Assembly: GCF_048544455.1 (NCBI RefSeq)
Contig: NC_133537.1
Coordinates: forward strand, 146,050,058-146,114,057
Source of the DNA: Silene latifolia
Taxonomy: Eukaryota; Streptophyta; Magnoliopsida; Caryophyllales; Caryophyllaceae
DNA: 64,000 bases
Direction of reading: 5' to 3'
Part shown: positions 47,081 to 57,284 of the stretch, piece after piece
Numbering within the stretch: position 1 is the stretch's first letter
How the letters are laid out: every line of letters begins with the position of its first letter
The notes under the pieces: model-generated
What the model saw: only the letters and a program-made list of their open reading frames with translations
What the model was told of the DNA's origin: nothing
The model's database searches: none
Translations under genes and position numbers: made by a program

Positions 47081-49183
47081 TTTACTCGTCCCGAGTAAAG
47101 ATGTGACTAAAACTAGACCTTTATTTAAACTAACCTAATAACATAACCGATATGAGACAATTAGCGGATCTCACTCCGCCCCTTCAACTCACAACAAGAC
47201 AACCATGAGGTAGGATGCCTTCTTGCAAGGCAAGGTGGGTCTTGCCAAAATGGCGACACATCCAATCATTAAGCACACAAAATCAAGTAATTGATGCATC
47301 TACAAAAGAATAGCCACTTTCCTCATCTAAGTGGCGGAAATTATCTACAAGGGAAGCAATTCAAGGGTACACAATCCTTCATAGATGCAATTTGTTCAAA
47401 CTACTAAGCCTAGAAGGATACCAATAAATCACCTCCAAAATGTGTCAAGCTAGGGTACCTTTGTCCTCAATCGTTAAATGCTTTTGTCAAGAATAGACTC
47501 CCTATGGTGTTAGAAACACTGGAGGATCGCGGAATTCCCCCTCTTGCCTAGACAAGAAGAAGGGTCGTCCCCTCTCTACCATGCACAAAAATGGATACGA
47601 TGGATAAAGGGATCAATAGATATTTGAGTTTCACTTTGGGAGTTTGCTTTTGTTTTTGTTTTTCCCCCCAATTTCTTGTGGCATTTGACATTTGAGAACA
47701 CTTTCTTTTTGCCATTTCTTTTTGATTTTTGGCATTTCAACACTTGACAACTTTCAACTTTTTGCATTTTCTTTTGAACATTTTCAAAGTCACCCCATAT
47801 GTAGTGAGGGTGCCTTATATTTGAAGCTTTTAGGAGTCTATTTTTGCTCCTCTTTTCATTTGATGCACTTTTGCAAACTTTCTTTCATTTTTCATTTCAT
47901 TGAACTCAAATTGATTTCTTTTTTTGTGCCCATTCCCTTTTTGATGACAAAATGTATGGTAGAACATGGATGAATGGTTTCAAGGGTCACCTTGGAATAA
48001 ACGGTAGCCAAGGAGTTATCACACCACAAGGTACTCTTGACTAGGCCTTAATCCATGGGTCAAGGGATACTAGCATGACACATCCTAGGGTGTTTTACAA
48101 GTATTCTAACAAGCAAAGTCTTAAGAAGAAAAAGCATCTACTAGGGCCTATATACACTAGTCAAGCTTCCCAAGTAGACGGTTTCGCAAAATTTTTTCTA
48201 ACATGCAAACTACATGCCATGATGCAACTAACATATATACATCCTAATGCAAATGATTCTACCAACTAATATGCCATATAAACTAAATGCAAGTCCTAAG
48301 TTCACATTGTTTTTACCGCATCAATCAAAATAAAGCCACATAGTCATTAACATAAAGAGGAAAAAGGAGATTGGAAAGATCATACCATGCGGTCTTCAAT
48401 ATCCTCATGTCTCGGATGTGGCGTAGTCAATCAATGTGAAAAAGGATGAACAAACACAATATATACAAAACAATATATACAAGTCTACACTACAAAGGAA
48501 ATGAACTTGTTTTTGGATTTTTCAATTTTTCAAATTTTTATGGTTTTTGTTTTATGAAATTTAAAGACGTATTTTTGTGATTTTTCGAAATTTTTCAATT
48601 TTTATGCATTTTTGGAATATAAATTCCCATCCCCCACTCTATTTTGGACATTGTCCTCAATGTACATGTAGGAGTAGGAATGAAAAAGAAATACATGTTT
48701 TTGGATTTTTGATTTTTTTGAAATAAAGTACAAATGCAATGATATGGTATGAATGAATGCATGCTCTAACTAAATGCAATTCTATATGACATATATAACA
48801 AATGAATGCAATCTAAACTATACTATATGATGCATGATTTCTAGTAAATTATGGTCACCTATGATCAAACCTCCCCAAACCGATTTAAACACTATTTCTA
48901 GTGTAGAAATGAATAGGTTTGGCCATTAGTGACAATGCATGAATTCTAGTCTACATGCAATTATCTATATGAATTATATTATAATGCAACTATACTATGA
49001 ACTAACTAATGTAAATGCAATATGAAATATAATACAAATGCAAGCTAAAGGTATATGTATATAACTAAATGCAAGTGGAAATGTAATGCAAAGTGAAAGG
49101 AAAGGGTATCTTACAAATGGTGGTTTGAGGGAGGACTCCACCAAACTCATTCATATTCCATTATCCATGGAGCTCAATGCTCT
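47081..49183 (-). other. Non-coding 3' part of the non-autonomous element
   Basis: About 2.1 kb with no credible ORF on either strand. It has AT-rich and 'tttttggatttt' patches (48500-48560, 48690-48720) similar in style to the Athila 3' region. Confidence 0.6.
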
Positions 49184-50533
49184 CTATAGTTGATCAAAGG
49201 TTTGTGAATGGTCCTCAAGTAAGCATGAATAAGTCTTGAACCATTGCCAAATAGAGTAGGGCCAATCCATGAGGGACCTCCCTTTGAACTCCTTCCCCTT
49301 CTCTTTTGCTTTGTGATGGTGGCCTTCCCGGCTCTTAAAACTAGCAAACTTGAGATTCTTGTCATGGGGGCTTTTCCGGTTGCTCCTATTTCTTCCAAAG
49401 TTGAAGATGCGAATGCTTAGACTAGTCAATTCTCCAAGGATAGAAGGCGAACTTTCATGGCATTGATGATGGGATGTCTTAGGATTTGGGATAGTGGATG
49501 CCAAATTTCCACATATAGACTCCTTCTTAACCTTTTCTTTGAGCTTCCCCACTAAGTAATTCTTGTATGACGATTTGACTTTCGTAAGAAGGTCCATAAT
49601 GTCATCTCCAACTATCATGGGCTCCATAGTGGGTGCAAAAAGGTTCTCATGAAGGCATTCCTCCTCTTCATCGAAGCAATCTTCAAACTTCTCAAGGATG
49701 GGTTCCTCAAGAAAGCTAATCCCATAACTCCCTTCATCATTTGAGTCCATATTTCCCTCATCATCTTCTTCCATAGATGCATCATCATCGCTTTCTCCAT
49801 ATGAATCATAAATAGGGGCTTCACTCTTCTTCACCAACTCATTCTCCAACACCTCAACATCTACTTCAAATGACACACCCTCATACTCACAAAGGCTAAG
49901 AGTATTTGGCTTACTCAACCTCATGTCTTCATCATCAAATACCACACTTTCATACTCACAAGAGCCCAAAGAGGTTGGCTCTTCCCACTTCTCATCAAAG
50001 GTAACTCCTTCAAACTCACATTCATGGTCAATGTCCAAGGAGTGGTGGGGGGTGGTTTCTTGGGATTCTCTCATTTGGGTAATTTGAATCTCCAACTCCT
50101 CACCTTGGGCAACAATGCCTTGAAGAACATTGTCCCTCTTTTGGCTCTCCTCTAGTATTTGTTTGAAGAAGTTTTGTTGATCTCCCATCATTTGGAGAAT
50201 CACACTTTGAATGGGTTCATCTTCTTGTTGTGGGTAGGTGTGAAAGTGGTTGTATTGTGGCATTTGGATTTGGTTGTAAAGTGAATTTTGGGTGGTTGGT
50301 AGTTGTGGGTATTGGATGTGGTGATTTTGGTGGGGAAAGTTGGGGTAGTAGTTAGAATTTTCATTGTATGAGGTGTAAGGTAGGTTTGTGTTGACTTGCT
50401 CCTCAAACTCCCCATACCCATAGTCATACTCAAAAGATATACCACATACTCCATAACACATGTCTTGAGTCATCATAACTAAGACAAGGTGATAACTACA
50501 AGCATGGAAACTACATGAAAACGGTAAGAACAA
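49184..50533 (-). CDS. Single ORF of the non-autonomous Athila-like element, 449 codons, intact
   Basis: The open frame runs 50533-49184. The likelier start is MMTQDM at 50473, because the first 20 residues read like leader sequence. The N-terminal third is Y/N/Q/P-rich. A coiled-coil-like stretch (VILQMMGDQQNFFKQILEESQKRD .. GEELEIQITQMRE) resembles the segment near the C-terminal end of Athila gag. Then come three repeats with a CE(F/Y)E(G/S)V.F core (HECEFEGVTF, CEYESVVF, CEYEGVSF), an acidic domain, and a basic C-terminus rich in K/R/H. There is no CCHC or capsid signature. The intact frame in a recent insertion suggests the protein is or was made. Function is unknown. A gag-derived RNA-binding or packaging role is a guess. 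Confidence 0.6.
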   Translation of the reverse strand: MFLPFSCSFHACSYHLVLVMMTQDMCYGVCGISFEYDYGYGEFEEQVNTNLPYTSYNENSNYYPNFPHQNHHIQYPQLPTTQNSLYNQIQMPQYNHFHTYPQQEDEPIQSVILQMMGDQQNFFKQILEESQKRDNVLQGIVAQGEELEIQITQMRESQETTPHHSLDIDHECEFEGVTFDEKWEEPTSLGSCEYESVVFDDEDMRLSKPNTLSLCEYEGVSFEVDVEVLENELVKKSEAPIYDSYGESDDDASMEEDDEGNMDSNDEGSYGISFLEEPILEKFEDCFDEEEECLHENLFAPTMEPMIVGDDIMDLLTKVKSSYKNYLVGKLKEKVKKESICGNLASTIPNPKTSHHQCHESSPSILGELTSLSIRIFNFGRNRSNRKSPHDKNLKFASFKSREGHHHKAKEKGKEFKGRSLMDWPYSIWQWFKTYSCLLEDHSQTFDQL

Positions 50534-50612
50534 TCCTTGAGGAACAAGTTCCTCAAGGTGAAAGCAAAATCAAAATAGACAAATAAGTAAGAACTTAATC
50601 ACATAGCACCAT

Positions 50613-50629
50613 CCCCGGCAACGGCGCCA
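50613..50629 (-). promoter_or_regulatory. Primer binding site, tRNA-Asp type (non-autonomous element)
   Basis: The same 17-nt match to the tRNA-Asp 3' end as in the Athila element at 39504-39520, here 3 nt inside the 5' LTR. Confidence 0.93.
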
Positions 50630-50632
50630 TTT

Positions 50633-52631
50633 TGATGTGGAGTGATGTCGTCGGGTCACATCCAATCAAACACATTTATAATACTCAACAAACAACTAGT
50701 TAGCGGTAAGTCGAGGTCGATCCATGGGACGGTGTGCTTTGGGTTCTAAGTCTATCTATCTCAATTTATGCTAGTGTCACAATTTATTTGGGTTTGTAGT
50801 TGTGTCTAAACTAATGCGAGCAATATAGTAAAACAAACAATAAAAGGAAGGATGTAAACAAATGGTTAAAAGTGCTAGGATATCATGGGGTCATAGGGGA
50901 TTCATGGTGTTGATCATACAAACATGTTTACAATTATATGCAAGCAATTAATGTTGTGGGGGAACCGAGTTGGTTTATGTCTTACGGTTCATAGGAAGGG
51001 TTGGGTCCCGGAGCCGAATCGATTAGATTGTACAACACCTACAAGTCGACTTACTTTCCTCCTATTCAACTTCTATGCATGATCTAACAAGACTCGAGTT
51101 GGGTTATATCTTACAAGTCAAGTTGAGTAGATAAGAGATGGTTGTAAATGCAAGGATTCATAGGCTTAGCATTTCATCAAACATAACATGTGCATAAAGT
51201 TGACATCACAACAAGCAAGCAATTTAATCATGTGAACATATTAGATTAAGCATGAATCAATCCCATGTTGGTTTCCCTTAATTACCCACTAATCCTAGCT
51301 AAAGGACTACTCACTCATTATCAAGTTTAACATGTTAATAAGGGTGTCAATCATCACAACAAGTATAAACATGATAATAGAATGAAGAAATGAACAATAA
51401 AGATTAAAGAGTAAATGAATTATACCAACTTAAGATGATCCAAATAATAAAGCAAAGAATAATAGAAGAACTTGATGATTGATGGAAGGTTGTCAATCTC
51501 CCAATAATAACCCAATAATCTTCAATTACCCAATAATAAACTTGAGTAATAAACTTGAACAATAATTATGGAAAGATTAATGTGTAATTTGTGGAAAGAT
51601 TAAAGAGTAATCTATTCTAATCTACTCCTAATCTAATCTAAGGAAGGATTTTTCTAGCTAAAAAGATGTGTCTAATCTCATAAAACCTTCTAAAAAGGAT
51701 TATTACAAATGGGGTATTTATAGTGGAAATTAGGTGGATGCATTAGGGTTAACTAAGGGCTAAACTAGTACTTACACTTTTGAGATTTGAGCAGGGAGAC
51801 TACGGTATTTTTCGAAGGAAGGGCTTCTTTCTTTGTAGCTTGGAGAAGACGAAATTGTGCTGTGCAGGAATCCGTGCGTATTGGAGTCGGGACGGGCGGA
51901 TTCTGAAGATGCAATCCGGGCGGATTTGGGAGAAGACGGGCGGATTCTAAAGATGCAATCCGGGCGGATTTGGGAGAAGACGGGCGGATTCTAAAGATGC
52001 AATCCGGGCGGATTTGGAAGAAGACGGGCGGGTTCTCCTCCAGTGAATTTTCTTGTTTTTCCCAGCCAGAAGACGGGCGTCTTGTGGGGAAGACGGGCGT
52101 CTTGGGGAAGACGGGCGTCTTCTTCTCGGGACGCGCGGATTCCCGAACAGCTTCTTTGTTTGACCTCGGATTGTAAAACGGACGTCATTTTCTCATCCGG
52201 ACTCCTATTGGAGTGATTCAAAAGCCTATATCACTTGTTTTTTCGACGCCGTTCCAACTAGCATACTTACAGAGCCAAAGGAGCAGCCCTTGATTTGTGT
52301 TCCGAGCAATTTTCTTCATGAATGGCTTCCTTGCTTTTCCTCCTTGCTTTAAACCTTATGACCTTTCTATATACTCTTTATTCCTACATCTTTGGTCATC
52401 ATTCTTGCCTCCTCTTCATACTAGTCCATCTAATATCATCAATAAGCTTCCAAATATGCACGAAAGACGGGAATTCCCGCCTCATTTATCTCCTTTTCTA
52501 CAAAACATATGAAATGCGATAGAAAAGCAAATAGGAAGGTTTTGACGGATAAAAAGGCCATAGAATGTTATAATAGTATGCAAAATAGGCTCAATTAGGG
52601 GACTAAATGTGCGCAAATAATGTTCACATCA
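50633..52631 (-). repeat. 5' LTR of the non-autonomous element
   Basis: Partner of 45063-47061 and the same length. TATA box at 51715-51722, repeat cluster at about 51886-52140. Confidence 0.95.
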
Positions 52632-52636
52632 AGTGT

Positions 52637-54150
52637 CTTATCGTGGGTTTGTTGTCAAACCCAAAGTTAAGGTGATTGCAACAATGACATTGAAGTCTTT
52701 TTTGAGGAAGGGGTGCCCTACGATCCTTTGCCATGTGAAAGATACTCGCATGGTAGAGCTGACGGCAGCTGAGATACCAGTGGTGGGAGAATTTAAAGAT
52801 GTTTTCCCAGATGAGATACTGGGATTACCGCCGCAGAGGGATATCGATTTCAGTGTGGAGTTGAAGCCAGGGACGGGACCAATCTCTAAGGCCCCATACC
52901 ATATGGGTCCTAAGGAGTTGAAGGAGTTAAAGAAACAGTTGAATGAATTGATGGACAAGGGGTACATTCGACCTAGTGTATCGCCTTCGGGTGCGCCAGT
53001 CCTGTTTGTGAAGAAGAAGGATGGGAGTTTAAGGCTGTGTATCGACTACAGGGAGTTGAACCATGTTACAATGAAGAATAAGTATCCTTTACCGAGGATA
53101 AATGATCTTTTTGACCAGTTGAGTGGAGCTGGTGTCCTTTCGAAGATTGATCTAAGGTCGGGGTACCATCAGTTGAGGATTCGGGATGAAGACATATCAA
53201 ATACAACTTTTCGATCGCGGTATGGTTACTATGAATATGTGGTGATGCCGTTTGGGTTGACTAATGCGCCAGCGGTGTTTATGGATCTGATGAACCGGGT
53301 TTTTAGCAAGTACTTGGATCAGTTCGTGGTGGTGTTTATAGACGACATCTTAGTCTATTCCAAGATTAAGGAGGTGCACGAGGAGCACTTACGATTGGTG
53401 TTGGAAACTCTACGTGATAACCAGTTGTATGCCAAGTTGTCTACATGCGAATTCTGGTTGGAGAAAGTGGCTTTTCTGGGCCATGTCATTTCTAAAGAGG
53501 GTGTAGCTGTTGATCCTAGCAAGATTAAGGCGGTGTCTAATTAGGAGGCGCCGAAGAATGTGGCCGAGATCAGAAGTTTCTTGGGTTTGGCTGGATACTA
53601 TTGCAGGTTCGTGAAGTACTTTTCAATGATTGCCAGACCTATGACAACTTTGATGAGAAAAGAGAACAGTTTTCGCTGGGATGAAAGTTGTGAGACGGCG
53701 TTCCAAACATTAAAGGAGCGTTTGACTACAGCTCCAGTCTTGGCTTTACCTGAGGGGAGTGAGAATTTCGAGGTGTATACAGATGCTTCGAAGAATGGGT
53801 TGGGTTGTGTGTTGATGCAGACCGGGAAAGTCATTGCCTATGCTTCTAGGCAACTGAAGTCTTATGAGGAGAAATATCCGACACATGATCTAGAGTTGGG
53901 TGCAGTTGTTTTTGCTCTAAAGATTTGGAGACACTATCTATATGGGGCGACCTTTAAGGTGTTTTCTGATCACAAGAGTTTGAAGTACATCTATACTCAG
54001 AAGGAGTTGAATATCTGACAAAGGAGGTGGATGGAGATCATTGGTGATTATTACATGGATATTATCTACCATGAAGGGAAGGCGAATGTTGTGGCTGATG
54101 CGTTGAGTAGGAAGAGTGTGCATTCCCTATGCACAACTATGTCACTGATG
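52637..54150 (+). pseudogene. Tekay reverse transcriptase and RNase H
   Basis: The linker [17 protein letters not shown] leads into RT with [38 protein letters not shown] and catalytic FIDDILVYS (FIDD 53335-53346), then [15 protein letters not shown] at 53542-53544 stops it. In the same frame [24 protein letters not shown] and [10 protein letters not shown] (RNase H) follow, with a TGA at 54016-54018 before RRWMEIIGDYYMDI and VADALSR. No indel was found across the domain. Confidence 0.88.
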
Positions 54151-55674
54151 AGGTTGAAAGATGAAGTGACCAAGATGGGGATGCATGTGATCCAGAAGAG
54201 GGATGCTAGGGGGGATTTGACAGTTGAACCAGACCTTTATGATGATATTCGGAGGAAGTAGGCTCTTGATCCTAAGATTCAGGAGTAGAGGCCTGGAGTA
54301 GAGAAGGGGACAATGTCTCGGTTCTCTATTCATTCTGATGGGAGTGTTCGGTTTGATGGGAGATGGTGTGTACCTAAGGATGAGGATATGAAGAGGATAA
54401 TCATGGTGGAGGCTCATTGCACTCCGTATTTAGTGCATCCAGGTGGTGACAAGCTTTATAAGGATCTTAAGCAGACGTTTTGGTGGCCTGGGATGAAGAG
54501 GGAGATAGCTGAATTTATGGCTCGATGTTTGACTTGCCAGAGAGTTAAAGGGGAGCAGCGAAGACCACAGGGTAAGATTCAGTCTCTTGAGGTACCTGCG
54601 TGGAAGTGGGAATCTATCTCCATGGATTTCATTGTAGGATTACCGAGAACTCAACAAGGTAATAATATGATTTGGGTGATCATTGATCGATTGACCAAGT
54701 CAGGTCATTTTATTCCCATGAAAGATACGTGGAGTAAGGTTCAGTAGGCGAATAGCTACAATAAGAATGTGGTGAAATTGCATAGGGTGCCAAAGGATAT
54801 TGTGTCAGATCGAGATGGGAGATTCATTTCTCAATTTTGGCAAGAGTTACAGGAATTGATGGGGACTACATTGAAGATAAGTACCACATTTCATCCTGCG
54901 ACAGATGGGCAGACGGAGAGAACAATTAAGACTTTGGAGGACATGTTAAGGGATTGTGTGATGGAATTTGGTGGTAGCTGGGAAGATAGATTGGATCTGA
55001 TTGAGTTTTCTTACAATAACAGCTACCATACCAGTATTGGGATGGCTCCATTTGAGGCGTTGTATAGGCGGAAGTGTAGGAGTCCGATTTGTTGGGACGA
55101 TAGCGCAGAGACAGTGGTTTTAGGACCACAGATGGTGCAAGATATGGTTGAGTAAGTGAGGTTGATTCGACAAAAGATGAAGGCGGCCCAGGATTGACAA
55201 AAGAGTTATGCGGATTTGCATCGTCAGGACATTGAGTTCCAAGTTGGGGATAAGGTTCTTTTAAAGGTGTCACCTATGTGTGTGGTGTTGCGATTTGGTA
55301 AGAAAGGGAAGCTAAGTCAGAAATTCATTGGCCCTTCCGAGATTTTGGATCGTGTGGAGAAGGTTGCTTATCGGTTAGCCTTGCCACCCGCTTTGGATCG
55401 AGTACACAATGTGTTTCATGTGTCTCAACTCTGGAGGTACGTGAGTGACCCTTCTCATGTGCTAGAGGTTGAGGACATTGAGTTGGATGAATCCTTGTCT
55501 TATCTTGAAGTGCCAAAGGAGATTTTAGATCGCAATGTTCGTACGACTAGAAATGGGGAGACCGTATTGCTAAAAGTGCTGTGGTCCAATCACAACGTTG
55601 AGGAGGCGGAAAAAGCTATAAAGGAGCGCTATCCGTTTCTTTTTGATCAGGTATGTGTGGTTACGGGGATGTAA
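54151..55674 (+). pseudogene. Tekay integrase with C-terminal chromodomain-like region
   Basis: Stops are at 54259-54261, 54286-54288, 54745-54747, 55153-55155 and 55195-55197, all in one unbroken frame. The HHCC site is HCTPYLVHPGG..CLTCQRVK. The catalytic core shows [20 protein letters not shown] and [20 protein letters not shown]-like module (KFIGPSEILDRV..HNVFHVSQL) leads to a chromodomain-like end (EILDRNVRTTRNGE, VLLKVLWSNHNVEEAE, RYPFLF). A few residues of the usual W/E-rich core seem missing there. The terminal stop is at 55672-55674. Confidence 0.85.
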
Positions 55675-55882
55675 CCATGTTTCTTTAAAGGGGTAGGAGA
55701 TGATCGCATAAGTTTTTGGTGCGATTTTTGGTCAGTTTTGGTCAAGTTTAGTGTATGTTTTGGGTTTTTAAGTTGTGTTTTAAGATTTTCCTTGAGTTGT
55801 AGTTGTGTCGTTGCGTTATAGTTGAGTATAGTGAGTTTTGTTTTCAGTATGGGTTTGAACTTCGGGGACGAAGTTCATTTTT

Positions 55883-55895
55883 AAGGAGAGAAGAC
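55883..55895 (+). promoter_or_regulatory. Polypurine tract of the Tekay element
   Basis: AAGGAGAGAAGAC directly precedes the LTR start TGTAATACC at 55896. It lies after the 'ggggacgaagttc' block common near chromovirus 3' LTRs. Confidence 0.75.
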
Positions 55896-57269
55896 TGTAA
55901 TACCTCAAATACTTGAGCTGTTGGGTACTCTATCGAGTAGGACTTACTCTGTCGAGTAAGTTGTTTACAGATTCTGGAGTACATTCTGCTTTGAATGTAC
56001 TCGATCGAGTGGAGATCGGCGATACTCGATCGAGTAACTCGGGTTTTATGGACTTTTCGGCCGGGTTTGATAGTAAACGTGGAGAGGTATTTAAAGTTTT
56101 GGTCGACAGTCTTTGTCACTTTTACCTTTATTTTCTAAACTTTTCATAAGAAAACTCTACAACGTTCAATTCTCTCCTCTTTTTGCTATCAAATCAAGGC
56201 TAGGGTTGTCGGATTTCTAAGATCATTATACCCTTGTGATCATCATCATTTGGGTAAGTCACTTGTGTAATTTTTATACCAATATAGTAGATTTGTCTAA
56301 ACCCTAATTTGGGTATTTTGGGGTTTTTGGTGTAATTGTTGTTGTGGATCATAATTGTATGCATTATTGTTATAGGAGGTGATTTCGTAGAGGAGGCTTT
56401 TTGATCTGCTGCTATTGTTGTGGGTGATTCCATTTCAGGTAGGGTTTTCCCTACTTAGTTACTGTATAATTGATTTAAGTTAATGTGATGGATGAATTAC
56501 ATGGTTATCATTGTGGTCATAATTGTATTTCTTGGTAATAAGCATCATTGTCAATATTGTGGTTTTGGCTGCTAGTTGTATGTGGTTCGCGAGGTGCTCC
56601 CTCGGCTGAGTGGTGTCATTTTCAAGAATGGCTTGACGCCCTTGATTCGCCCCTTGTGGTTCCCGTCACAAGGGGGATGTGCACATTAATGGTCATTGGG
56701 TTATTCGCTCTACGATTTTGAGCGGGGCTTAGGTGGTAAGGCTGCGGTCCCCACTGGCAGAGTGGAATATCTATTGCGATGAGTATTCTGGTAGGTCTAC
56801 ACACTTTCGTGTGTAGACAGGTGATTGGTGATGAACTGGAGTTGGAGGAATGTGCTTATGTAATTGGATGTTGCTGTATTTCTTATTTTGATTATTCAGT
56901 AACTGACCCCGTTTAAATGTTTTGGAAACTGTGGTGATCCATTCGGGGATGGTGAGTAGTTGATTAGCAGGTATTCCTATGGAGTATGCGCGGGATCTAG
57001 CTGGGGATGGAGTCATCACTAGTCCGAGTCTTTTAGTCTTCCGCTGATAGTATATGGCAGTTTTATTTCAGTTTTGGATTCCAGTTTGAGACGGTTGTAT
57101 TTTTATACTCAGTTTGGTTTTATAAGTTGTACGCATTCTAAATATTTAAACTTAAAACATGTTTCTTTATGGTCTTCTTTGATTACTATACCTCGGGTAA
57201 CCGAGATGGTAGCATCTCCATGTGCTAGCGTGGTCTTGGTAAGACACCTTGGTGTATGGGGGTGTTACA
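55896..57269 (+). repeat. 3' LTR of the Tekay element
   Basis: 1374 bp, TGTAATACC..GGGTGTTACA. Its U3 has ACTCGATCGAGT twice (56000-56009 and 56025-56034 for the 10-bp cores) plus weaker variants at about 55930-55960. A TATA-like box (TATTTAAAG, 56089-56097) follows about 55 bp later. Confidence 0.85.
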
Positions 57270-57284
57270 TGTTGACTATCATAT

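Larger units (their letters stand above)
45063..52631 (-). mobile_element. Young non-autonomous Athila-like LTR element with a single ORF
   Basis: Two 1999-bp LTRs (45063-47061 and 50633-52631, TGATGT..ACATCA) differ at few positions by eye. The target duplication agtgt is exact (45058-45062 and 52632-52636). It shares the tRNA-Asp primer site, polypurine tract style and LTR termini of the Athila element. The internal 3.57 kb has one ORF (49184-50473/50533) and no protease, RT, RNase H or integrase, so it must be moved in trans. Confidence 0.92.
43766..57269 (+). mobile_element. Tekay-type chromovirus, decayed, split by an Athila-like insertion
   Basis: Gag with CCHC, protease, RT, RNase H, integrase and a C-terminal chromodomain-like region follow each other on +, then a polypurine tract and a 3' LTR (55896-57269). 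The 5' LTR survives only as about 75 bp (43766-43840). The element 45063-52631 interrupts the protease-RT junction. Outside one frameshift near 44870, the damage is stop codons only. Confidence 0.85.
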
